From Anderseniella sp. (GTDB lineage: Bacteria > Pseudomonadota > Alphaproteobacteria > Rhizobiales > Aestuariivirgaceae), in contig JABDRA010000664.1 of the NCBI GenBank assembly GCA_013041995.1, forward strand, positions 1 to 15,873: DNA of 15,873 nt. The letters run 5' to 3'. This document shows positions 1-6,244 of this stretch, one piece after another; the first letter of the stretch is position 1; every line of letters starts with the position of its first letter. Under the pieces are notes generated by a model. It saw nothing but the letters and a program-made list of their open reading frames with translations. It ran no database searches and was not told where the DNA came from. Made by a program: the position numbers and the translations under genes.

Positions 1-2
1 GC

Positions 3-617
3 GCGGTGGCATCCGACATTCGCAACGCCGATGAAGCAAGCGTACCGGGTCAGGGCAAGCGCGTAGAGGCGGCTATCCTCAATGTCGACTTGCGCGGTTT
101 CACCAAATATGCCTCAGGCAAGGACGCCGAAAATGTGCTCAGCCTGCTCATCGCCTATCAGAAACGTATTGTCGGCATCATCCAGGGTCACGGCGGGTCC
201 ATCGACAAATTCATGGGTGACGGCATCATGGCGACATTTGGTGCCGTAAGGGCGAGCGAAACCTATGCTGCAGATGCAGTGCGCGCGATTGATGAGATCA
301 TCGCGGAGACCGACACCTGGGGCACAGATGAAACGTTGAAGATATTTGCCGGGGGCAAAGTCAACGCAGCCGTCGCGGCCGGGCCCATCGTTTTCGGCAC
401 CATCGGCGATGACACGCGGTTGGAATTTACGGTGATCGGATCAGCCGCCAACATGTCAGCCAAGCTGGAGAAACACAACAAGACAACCAGAAGTCGCGCG
501 CTGACCGACGGCTGCACTTATGACATCGCACTTGAACAGGGATACGAGCCTGCAAAGCCTCACCGTCGGCGTAAATCCACACTTGCCGGTGCCGATCAAC
601 TGGTGGTTCTGGGGTGA
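3..617 (+). CDS. Class III adenylate/guanylate cyclase catalytic domain protein (5' end probably outside window)
   Basis: Predicted to make a cyclic nucleotide (cAMP more likely than cGMP) from NTP with two metal ions. The frame is open to the left edge, so the gene probably starts upstream. The GTG at 6 is the first possible start seen, but no ribosome binding site can be checked. Counting from that GTG, the cyclase homology domain spans about residues 20-203. The two metal-binding Asp are D28 in NVDLRGFT and D72 in FMGDGIMATFG. K68 sits where the adenine-recognising Lys is expected, E140 (LEFTVIG) where Asp is usual, and N149 is the transition-state Asn. The usual Arg four residues later is Lys (K153), which could lower activity or be normal for this subfamily. 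The C-terminus is basic (HRRRK, 186-190). It converges on the polysaccharide deacetylase gene across a double palindrome. Any N-terminal sensor or membrane part is not visible. Confidence 0.85.
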   Translation, partial: AVASDIRNADEASVPGQGKRVEAAILNVDLRGFTKYASGKDAENVLSLLIAYQKRIVGIIQGHGGSIDKFMGDGIMATFGAVRASETYAADAVRAIDEIIAETDTWGTDETLKIFAGGKVNAAVAAGPIVFGTIGDDTRLEFTVIGSAANMSAKLEKHNKTTRSRALTDGCTYDIALEQGYEPAKPHRRRKSTLAGADQLVVLG

Positions 618-622
618 TGATC

Positions 623-677
623 CAGATCAGTTTTATGGCTTATGATTGAACCAATCAAAAGCCATAAAACTGATCTG
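623..677. repeat. Large perfect palindrome / stem-loop between convergent genes
   Basis: Arms CAGATCAGTTTTATGGCTT (623-641) and its exact reverse complement (659-677) form a 19-bp perfect inverted repeat. The spacer itself contains TGATTG-AAC-CAATCA (643-657). The whole unit can therefore fold into a stem of about 25 bp with a single A/A mismatch and a 3-nt loop. It begins 5 nt after the cyclase stop codon. It could act as a bidirectional terminator or mRNA 3' stabiliser, but there is no long T tract. Its size and symmetry suggest a member of a dispersed palindromic repeat family. Confidence 0.85.
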
Positions 678-687
678 TTTCAAAGTG

Positions 688-730
688 CTAGAGCAACTTT
701 ATGGGTTCAAGTGAACCCATGTTGCTCCAG
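688..730. repeat. Second palindromic element, CTAGAGCA-type ends, overlapping the 3' end of the deacetylase gene
   Basis: CTAGAGCAAC (688-697) pairs with GTTGCTCCAG (721-730) with one mismatch. After a 3-nt bulge (ttt, 698-700), ATGGGTTCA (701-709) pairs perfectly with TGAACCCAT (712-720). The TGA stop of the minus-strand deacetylase gene lies at 707-709, so the right half of this element is coding sequence for its last residues. Palindromes with CTAGAGCA...TGCTCTAG ends are familiar to me from rhizobial intergenic regions, but family membership here is inferred, not searched. Confidence 0.75.
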
Positions 731-1450
731 AGCGTAGTCAAACGACACCCAATTCAGATCGGTGTGTGCCAGCACGGCAGACAGCGAGGACCAGGCCACT
801 TCGTCATGAACCAGGTGGTGGGTTAAAAGACCGACTGGATAAAATCCGTTTGCGCGTGAAACAGCCAGTGCGGCGGCCAGTTCATTTTGCAACCGGTCCG
901 ACGCCTTGCCGGCCGCACCGCCCGGTGCTTTCCAGTCCATCACATCCACATGGGTGTTGGCCTGCATCTCAGGGTATTGGCGTTTATGCGCAAAGGTCGA
1001 AAACGCCGTTATGCCGATTTCAGCCAAGCGTGGCGCCAGATCATCACGCATGCGGTTCCAGGGCGGCACCAGGACCGGCGCGAGGCCTGGGCCGAACAAC
1101 CCGGCAAGCCGCTGACTGCCGCGCGCGATCTCTGACAGCACAATATCCATTGCCCGATGAGCTCCCAGCTCGCACTTCTTCTCACTCGCAGGTGCATGGT
1201 TTGTGTGCGACCAGCCATGCACGCATGGCTTCAGATTGCCGTATTGCCCGACATGATCTGCCAGTGCCTGATCCGCATGCGCCGGTATCACGGCAAGCAG
1301 GACTTCAATACCGGCTTCACCGGTGAGGTGTGTAAGCTGTTTCAATTGCGGTGTGAGCGACACTGCATCGTCATCACGCCACCAAACCTGCGGCTGCTTG
1401 CCGGCAGCCCGCCAGGTCTGCAGTTCAGTCTCAAGCTTCCGGCGGCTCAT
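707..1450 (-). CDS. Polysaccharide deacetylase family protein (NodB-like fold)
   Basis: 247 aa. Likely a metal-dependent carbohydrate esterase 4-type hydrolase that removes N- or O-acetyl groups from a glycan. Visible motifs follow the NodB order: WWRDDDA (residues 23-29) for the motif-1 Asp pair, HGWSH (78-82) for the H-x3-H metal ligands, PPWNR (129-133) for the motif-3 Arg loop, and THH (210-212) for the late His. No signal peptide or membrane segment is seen, so it is probably cytoplasmic. Its ATG overlaps the stop of the upstream glycosyltransferase (ATGA at 1447-1450), indicating translational coupling and a joint role. The C-terminal residues EQHGFT are encoded inside a palindromic element, suggesting that the natural C-terminus was replaced by repeat insertion. 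The true substrate is unknown. The fold assignment rests on motifs only. Confidence 0.75.
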   Translation of the reverse strand: MSRRKLETELQTWRAAGKQPQVWWRDDDAVSLTPQLKQLTHLTGEAGIEVLLAVIPAHADQALADHVGQYGNLKPCVHGWSHTNHAPASEKKCELGAHRAMDIVLSEIARGSQRLAGLFGPGLAPVLVPPWNRMRDDLAPRLAEIGITAFSTFAHKRQYPEMQANTHVDVMDWKAPGGAAGKASDRLQNELAAALAVSRANGFYPVGLLTHHLVHDEVAWSSLSAVLAHTDLNWVSFDYALEQHGFT

Positions 1451-2532
1451 GCCTTCACCACCTTTTGCAGCAACTCATCCAGTCTTGCCGATGCCGTCGC
1501 AAGTCCCCGTTCCTCGCGTGCAAAAGCCTGCGCCTGCTTGCCCATGTTTGTCCGCATGGCGGTGTTCTCAATCAGCTTATCCACGGCAACCGCAAACTGC
1601 ACCGCATTGCCCTCTTCAACCAACAGTCCGGTTTTGCCATCGACCACCACGGCCTCAACCCCACCAGACCGCATCGCAATGACGGGCAGCCCTGCCCCTT
1701 GTGCTTCAAGGTAAGCCAGTCCGAACGCCTCGCGGTAGCCCGGCCACACCAGCATATCACTGTTTGCCAGATAACCGGCTACCCCTGCCCTGTCCATCTG
1801 TCCGGCAAACCGCACTTGATCGAGACCGTTGAACATTATCTCGACCTCATCACGCATGGGTCCATCGCCAACAATCGTCAATTGCCAGTTTCGCGACTCC
1901 AATCGACGAAGCCCCTCAGCAAGCAGTCTGTAACTTTCAAGCTTGTTGCCCCTTAACATCATGGCAACCGCAAGTAACTCGGCCGTCCCGCACTTGTCAT
2001 TGTGCTGGCGCACTGCATCCAATTGGGAAAAATCCACAAACGGCGGCAGAATTGCCAGTCGCGCAGGCTCCACCAGCTTCGCCACACCTTCTGCATCCCT
2101 GTCTGTAAAGCATATGTTCAAGTCAGCCTGACTGATTGCAGCTGACGAGATCGCCTGTGCCGCAGCCCAGCCATCGCGATCACGTTTGCCCGCATGAGAC
2201 GCCTCGACCGTTACCAACGGAATACCAAAACGCCTGGCCAGTTGCGCCCCGATGAAATCCGGCGATTTGTAGTAGACATGATACGTCATCACCAGGTCCG
2301 GAATACCTTGTTGCTGCCAACGGGCGGCAATCTCATCAACTTCATTCCGCGCATCAGCCGCAACACCCTCCAGCATGCCAGCGTTTCGCAAACGACATTT
2401 CAGACGGGAAACCAGTTCGACCTCATGCCCGGCAAGCTGCAGTGCCTTTATCAATTGCCGCGCCATCGTCCGGTCACCAGACGGCACCGGGTCATCTGGC
2501 GACTTCATGGTTGCGTAAAAGCCAATTAGCAC
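1447..2532 (-). CDS. Glycosyltransferase family 4 (GT-B fold)
   Basis: 361 aa, the normal size for a GT4 enzyme, which transfers a sugar from an activated nucleotide donor with retention. The N-terminal Rossmann half starts VLIGFYATMKSPDDPVPSGDR, with the acceptor-side glycine/serine loop around residues 16-20. The C-terminal donor half has VGDGPMRDEV (221-230) and the E-x7-E signature E268/E276 in YREAFGLAYLEA, followed by GLPVIAMRSGGVEAVV. The start is GTG at 2532. An ATG two bases upstream is out of frame, and an internal ATG at codon 9 would remove the first beta strand, so GTG is preferred although the ribosome binding site is weak. It is first in a two-gene operon with the deacetylase, divergent from the DUF3095 gene across about 90 nt. 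Donor and acceptor are unknown. A capsule, glycolipid or envelope glycan is plausible. Confidence 0.88.
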   Translation of the reverse strand: MLIGFYATMKSPDDPVPSGDRTMARQLIKALQLAGHEVELVSRLKCRLRNAGMLEGVAADARNEVDEIAARWQQQGIPDLVMTYHVYYKSPDFIGAQLARRFGIPLVTVEASHAGKRDRDGWAAAQAISSAAISQADLNICFTDRDAEGVAKLVEPARLAILPPFVDFSQLDAVRQHNDKCGTAELLAVAMMLRGNKLESYRLLAEGLRRLESRNWQLTIVGDGPMRDEVEIMFNGLDQVRFAGQMDRAGVAGYLANSDMLVWPGYREAFGLAYLEAQGAGLPVIAMRSGGVEAVVVDGKTGLLVEEGNAVQFAVAVDKLIENTAMRTNMGKQAQAFAREERGLATASARLDELLQKVVKA

Positions 2533-2625
2533 ATTGTTACCATTTCATTCCGATAGGCTCCGGACTGTATAGAGTGCAAACTGACCTTGCGCCATGACCG
2601 GAAATCCCGCGACAAGGAACACCAC

Positions 2626-3789
2626 GTGTCCGACACTAACAAATTCTATGGCAGTCTCAATCCGTCTGAGGATTTCGACACCATATCCGACGGGGTAGGC
2701 TTTATGCCCTTGCCGGATGACTGGACCGTATTGATTTCCGACGTCGTCAACTCCACCGGCGCCATCGAGCGTGGTGATTACAAGTCCGTCAACATGGTGG
2801 GCGCCGCCTCGATCGTTGCAGTGCTCAATGGTTGCGCCGGTGTCGACGTGCCGTTCATGTTTGGTGGTGACGGGGGCGTGGTCGCCGTTCCGCCTGGCGC
2901 TTTGAAGGCTGCGCGCACCAGGCTCGGGGCCTTGCAGGATCAATGCGAAGCCTTGTTCGGCCTGACCTTGCGCACAGCCGCCATACCCGTTCACGCGTTA
3001 CGCCGGGCAGGCGCCGACGCCCAGGTCAGAAAATTTCAGCTGGCAGGAAACAACCATCTCGCAATGTTTGCCGGTGGCGGACTGGAACTGGCCGACAAAT
3101 GGCTGAAAGACGAAACGCAGGACAAATGGCATCTGGCGCCGGAAGATGCCGGAAAATCACTTGATCTGGAGGGGCTGTCATGCCGTTGGCAACCACTGAA
3201 TGCCCGCAATGGCGTCATGCTCACCATCATTATGCAAACCGCCGGCGACAAGGTCACTGCGAGCCAGATCAACAAGAACCTGACGCGCATACTTGGCAAG
3301 CCGATCAACGATTGTGCTCCGGTACAAAACAGCAATCTGAAACTGGCCGGGCTCAGTTCGCCCAACCTGTCCATGGAGCGCGCTGCGCTGCGCGGCAGGT
3401 ATGGCCGTTACGGCGCTCTTGCGTGGACGACGCTGACCTACATGCTCCAGAGTTTGGCCGAGCGTTACAACCGGCGCTATGTCGAGTACAATGCGCCCAA
3501 ATATCGCGAGGAACTGAAAGCCAACACGGATTTCCGAAAATTCGACGGTGCCCTGAGGCTCGTGATTGATGTGACCGGGCAACAGGCAGACGAAATTGAG
3601 CAGTTTCTCGAGAGCAGCTTTCAGGCAGGCGATCTGAATTACGGCACATGGCGCTCGGACGCAGCACTGATGACCTGCCTGTTGTTCGATCTGGCGCAAT
3701 CACTGCATGTACATTTTATCGATGGGGCAAATGGCGGATACACGCAAGCTGCGAAAGCCATGAAGGCGCGGGCAGCCTCACTCAGATAA
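2626..3789 (+). CDS. DUF3095 family protein, class III cyclase-like
   Basis: 387 aa from GTG 2626, chosen because AAGGA at 2614-2618 lies 7 nt upstream and the family pattern (FYGSLNPSEDF...) begins just after it. An upstream TTG at 2587 is in frame but adds an unconserved basic tail. I recognise DUF3095 from LPDDWTVLISDVVNSTGAIE with YKSVNMVGAASIVAVLN and MFGGDGGVV. D39 and D82 lie in contexts resembling the two metal-binding Asp of class III nucleotide cyclases (DVVNST, FGGDG), so a nucleotide-cyclase or nucleotide-binding role is plausible, but no activity is known to me. The C-terminal half (residues about 190-387) is specific to the family. There is no signal peptide or membrane segment. 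It is divergent from the glycosyltransferase and overlaps the convergent GcvT-like gene by 8 nt. Confidence 0.8.
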   Translation: MSDTNKFYGSLNPSEDFDTISDGVGFMPLPDDWTVLISDVVNSTGAIERGDYKSVNMVGAASIVAVLNGCAGVDVPFMFGGDGGVVAVPPGALKAARTRLGALQDQCEALFGLTLRTAAIPVHALRRAGADAQVRKFQLAGNNHLAMFAGGGLELADKWLKDETQDKWHLAPEDAGKSLDLEGLSCRWQPLNARNGVMLTIIMQTAGDKVTASQINKNLTRILGKPINDCAPVQNSNLKLAGLSSPNLSMERAALRGRYGRYGALAWTTLTYMLQSLAERYNRRYVEYNAPKYREELKANTDFRKFDGALRLVIDVTGQQADEIEQFLESSFQAGDLNYGTWRSDAALMTCLLFDLAQSLHVHFIDGANGGYTQAAKAMKARAASLR

Positions 3790-4885
3790 ACGGCAGGTCG
3801 CATAACCTCGCTGCGATCTCGACACCGTTTTTCATGACACTCACATCGTCACCCGGCTTTGCATCTACGCTCGCCAGTGCAAATCCGATGTTTCTTTTCA
3901 GCCGGTACGACCAAGCAATATTAGTCATGTCACCGATTTTCGTACCGCGCGAATTGACGTCAAACCAGTTGAACGCCACCTGGTCCGGCTCATCTCCTTC
4001 CAGCATGATTCCAAGCTGGTGCCGCTTAGGTCCCTCGGCCTTGATCTTGCGAAGGGCCTTGATACCGACCACGTCATCCGGCACGTCCAGATCAACATAC
4101 TTGCCCATGCGGATTTCATACGGGTTGGTGTGGTCGTCAGTATCTCCGCCGAAAGACAACAGACCGCTCTCCACCCGCTCGCAATGGTTGGGGTTGCCGG
4201 GGCCGATGTCCCAGGGCTTGCCTGCTTCCTTGACCAGGTTCCAAAACCGGATGCCTTTTGATCCATCCATCAGATAGAGCTCAAAGCCACCCTGTTTGGA
4301 CCAGCCGGACTTTGCTACTGCAACGGGGATGCCGTCGATCTCGGTTTCCCTGAACCAGAAATACTTAAGGTCGCGCACCCAGTCACCGAACATCGAAGCC
4401 ACAACATCTTCAGCCTTCGGTCCTTGCACCGCCAATGGCGAAACGTCCGGTTCGCTCACAACAACATCCAGTCCGCGCTCAGCCGCAAGGGCGCCCGCCC
4501 AGAACCAGATATTGCTGTCGGCAATGGACAACCAGTAGCGCTGTTCATCCAGCTTCAGAAGGATCGGATCATTGATCACCGTGCCGGCATGATTGCACAC
4601 CGCCACATATTTACCTTGCCCGACGACGCACTTTGTCAGGTCACGCGGGCACAGTATCTGCGCCAGTTTTCCGGCATCCGGGCCCTGCAGTTGCACCTGG
4701 CGTTCGACCGAGACGTCCCACATGGAAACACCATTTATGATGCGCCAGTATTCTTCTTCCGGCTGGCCATAACCTGTCGGCATCAACATGCGGTTGTAGG
4801 TGGTAAAGCTGGTCACACCGTCGGCCACGGTGGCATCGAAGAACGGTGAAGGGCGCAGACGCGCAGACGGGAAAATGGAAAACAT
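3782..4885 (-). CDS. GcvT-family tetrahydrofolate-dependent methyltransferase, DmdA-like
   Basis: 367 aa, the length of DmdA/aminomethyltransferase-type proteins, which move a one-carbon group from a methylated substrate to tetrahydrofolate. From memory it parallels Pelagibacter DmdA (DMSP demethylase) across its length: TTYNRMLMPTGYG (28-40), MWDVSVERQVQLQGPDA (55-71), INDPILLKLDE (104-114), LAVQGPKA (151-158), SGWSKQGGFELY (193-204), ERVESGLLSFGGD (236-248) and the C-terminal CDLPFI. DmdA has close paralogues of unknown substrate in alphaproteobacteria, and the position I recall as a substrate-site Tyr in Pelagibacter DmdA is Phe here (F201). DMSP is therefore only one candidate; methylated amines or betaines are others. 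The start is ATG 4885 with GGGAGGT (4894-4900) 9 nt upstream. No other DMSP gene lies in the window. Confidence 0.82.
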   Translation of the reverse strand: MFSIFPSARLRPSPFFDATVADGVTSFTTYNRMLMPTGYGQPEEEYWRIINGVSMWDVSVERQVQLQGPDAGKLAQILCPRDLTKCVVGQGKYVAVCNHAGTVINDPILLKLDEQRYWLSIADSNIWFWAGALAAERGLDVVVSEPDVSPLAVQGPKAEDVVASMFGDWVRDLKYFWFRETEIDGIPVAVAKSGWSKQGGFELYLMDGSKGIRFWNLVKEAGKPWDIGPGNPNHCERVESGLLSFGGDTDDHTNPYEIRMGKYVDLDVPDDVVGIKALRKIKAEGPKRHQLGIMLEGDEPDQVAFNWFDVNSRGTKIGDMTNIAWSYRLKRNIGFALASVDAKPGDDVSVMKNGVEIAARLCDLPFI

Positions 4886-5053
4886 GGGCCGAGACCTCCC
4901 TGAACAATGGTGTTTTAATCTGTCCTACCCGCATCATCCATTGGAAAAACCGGCATTTACCAGTCCGGAAACGTCACCGGCGAATTTCGCGGGTTACGTC
5001 ATTCAACACCTGGTGAAAAAACCTCCCCACAGCCGTGCCCGGCGCCGGCAATA

Positions 5054-5962
5054 TCAGCGTTGCCCGAACAGGTGTTCGCCAAACCACTCGGTTGCAGCCC
5101 CGCTGGTCTCATAAAACTGCTCGACATAAGGGACAAAGTGCCCGCCCTTCAGGACAACCAGCTTCTTGGGTTGCAGGGCTCTTTCATACGCTTGAAGAGC
5201 CAGGTCGGTCGGCGTTACATGGTCGTGGTCGGCCACAATCATCAGCAACGGTGTCGGGCTGATGCGGTGAATGGAACTTCCCGGTTCATACTCGCGGGCC
5301 ATCTCGGCGGATCGCAAGGTAACTTCGTTTATCCATCCAGGCGCACGCGAGCGGCTTCCCATGAAGAACTGCCAGCTGTCCTCGCCGGCCAGCGCGCCGG
5401 GTCCGCCGTCACCGTCTGTCACCACCTTGATCATCTTCGGCGCAGCCCCTTCGAACCGGTCGGCCCGGTCAGCCTGCAGGGCGGCAAGCACACCCGGCAT
5501 CAGGTCTGCACGTGTCCGGCGAAGTGCAGCTTCAGGCCCGCTGACAGTAGGCACCTGGCTGACCACGCATTTGACCCGCCTGTCGTAGGCAGCGACCGCC
5601 AGAACATGGCCGCCACTGTAACTGGTTCCCCAGACACCGATGCGATCAACATCAACGTCCGGCAGTGTGCAGGCATATGTAATCGCATGCCGGTAGTCCC
5701 GGATTTGCTGTACCGGATCGATTTCCTGGCGGGGTTCACCTTCGCTTGCGCCGAAATTCCGGTTGTCAAATACGATGGCAGCCAGGCCGGCCGCGGCAAA
5801 CGCCGCGGCATAATCATCAAGATACTGTTCTTTGACAGCGGAAAAACCATGCGCCATGACAATTGTGGGAAAGGATCCCCTGCTACCGTCAGGTACATAA
5901 TGCCAGCCACGCAACATGGCACCTTCGGCATCGAACTCGATTTCAGTGCGCATTGGTTGCAT
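5054..5962 (-). CDS. Alpha/beta hydrolase (dienelactone hydrolase / S15-like)
   Basis: About 302 aa, single-domain alpha/beta hydrolase, probably cytoplasmic. Motifs: MAHGFSAVKE (residues 36-45) for the oxyanion-hole strand, FDNRNFGASEG (65-75), and WGTSYSGG (111-118), a G-x-S-x-S-G-G variant of the nucleophile elbow with S114 as nucleophile. The acid is D246 or D248 in VADHDHVTP, and H275 (GGHF) is the catalytic His. Similar proteins are annotated as DLH-type hydrolases, acyl esterases or acetylxylan-esterase-like enzymes; the substrate cannot be told. Starts at GTG 5965, ATG 5962 and ATG 5953 are all possible. AAGGA lies 11 nt before ATG 5962, and GAAGGG lies 11 nt before ATG 5953. A 38-codon ORF ends 6 nt upstream. 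It is divergent from the GntR regulator gene, so co-regulation with the sugar-acid locus is possible but unproven. Confidence 0.85.
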   Translation of the reverse strand: MQPMRTEIEFDAEGAMLRGWHYVPDGSRGSFPTIVMAHGFSAVKEQYLDDYAAAFAAAGLAAIVFDNRNFGASEGEPRQEIDPVQQIRDYRHAITYACTLPDVDVDRIGVWGTSYSGGHVLAVAAYDRRVKCVVSQVPTVSGPEAALRRTRADLMPGVLAALQADRADRFEGAAPKMIKVVTDGDGGPGALAGEDSWQFFMGSRSRAPGWINEVTLRSAEMAREYEPGSSIHRISPTPLLMIVADHDHVTPTDLALQAYERALQPKKLVVLKGGHFVPYVEQFYETSGAATEWFGEHLFGQR

Positions 5963-5968
5963 CACCCT

Positions 5969-6085
5969 TCATTTCCTTTCATTCATGGCAATTGTCATTG
6001 CCTTTTTGATTTCAGGAACGGGATCATCCATATCAGGCAGGATATCACCCAGCAAACCGATGATCTGATAGTGTCTTTCTTCCAT
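5969..6085 (-). CDS. Small ORF (38 aa) directly upstream of the hydrolase gene
   Basis: Reads MEERHYQIIGLLGDILPDMD then DPVPEIKKAMTIAMNERK and stops at TGA 5969-5971, only 6 nt before the hydrolase start. A strong purine-rich site (GAGGGG) lies 4 nt before its ATG at 6085. The composition (acidic middle, basic end, no low-complexity run) is compatible with a real protein or a translated leader coupled to the hydrolase. I recognise no family. It could also be chance: it is short and has no conservation evidence here. Confidence 0.4.
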   Translation of the reverse strand: MEERHYQIIGLLGDILPDMDDPVPEIKKAMTIAMNERK

Positions 6086-6208
6086 TGCGCCCCTCGTTCG
6101 TGTCTTCAACTTGATATGACAACCATGACGCGTTGATCAGGCTGGCACCACCCCATCATCAGTTATCTGCAACGGTGTGTCGAAAGTCTTTTGAAACCTG
6201 CTTTTATC

Positions 6209-6220
6209 CTAGTATGGTAC
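6209..6220. promoter_or_regulatory. Candidate GntR operator, site 1 (CTAGTATGGTAC)
   Basis: Sits 24 nt before the start of the GntR gene and contains the inverted half-sites GTA-TGG-TAC. The identical 12-mer recurs at 11657-11668 between dctP and eda. Reading plus, TAGTAT (6210-6215) could itself be the -10 of the regulator's promoter, giving autoregulation. Reading minus, TTGATT (6226-6231) and GATAAA flank it with 17-bp spacing, so the hydrolase side might also be controlled. Confidence 0.6.
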
Positions 6221-6244
6221 CGGGCAATCAAATGAGGTTTTCTT

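Noticed and set aside
2587..2625. TTG start for the DUF3095 gene
   Set aside because: AAGGA with proper spacing supports GTG 2626, and the extra segment is basic and unlike the family.
5010..5053. Possible intrinsic terminator after the hydrolase (CCGGCGCCGG palindrome and a T6 run on the minus strand)
   Set aside because: The T run is separated from the palindrome by well over 10 nt, so the arrangement does not fit an intrinsic terminator.
5060..6136. Plus-strand 358-codon open frame
   Set aside because: It lies antisense to the alpha/beta hydrolase, which has intact motifs and ribosome binding sites. The plus frame has no recognisable domain and a composition typical of an antisense shadow in high-GC DNA.
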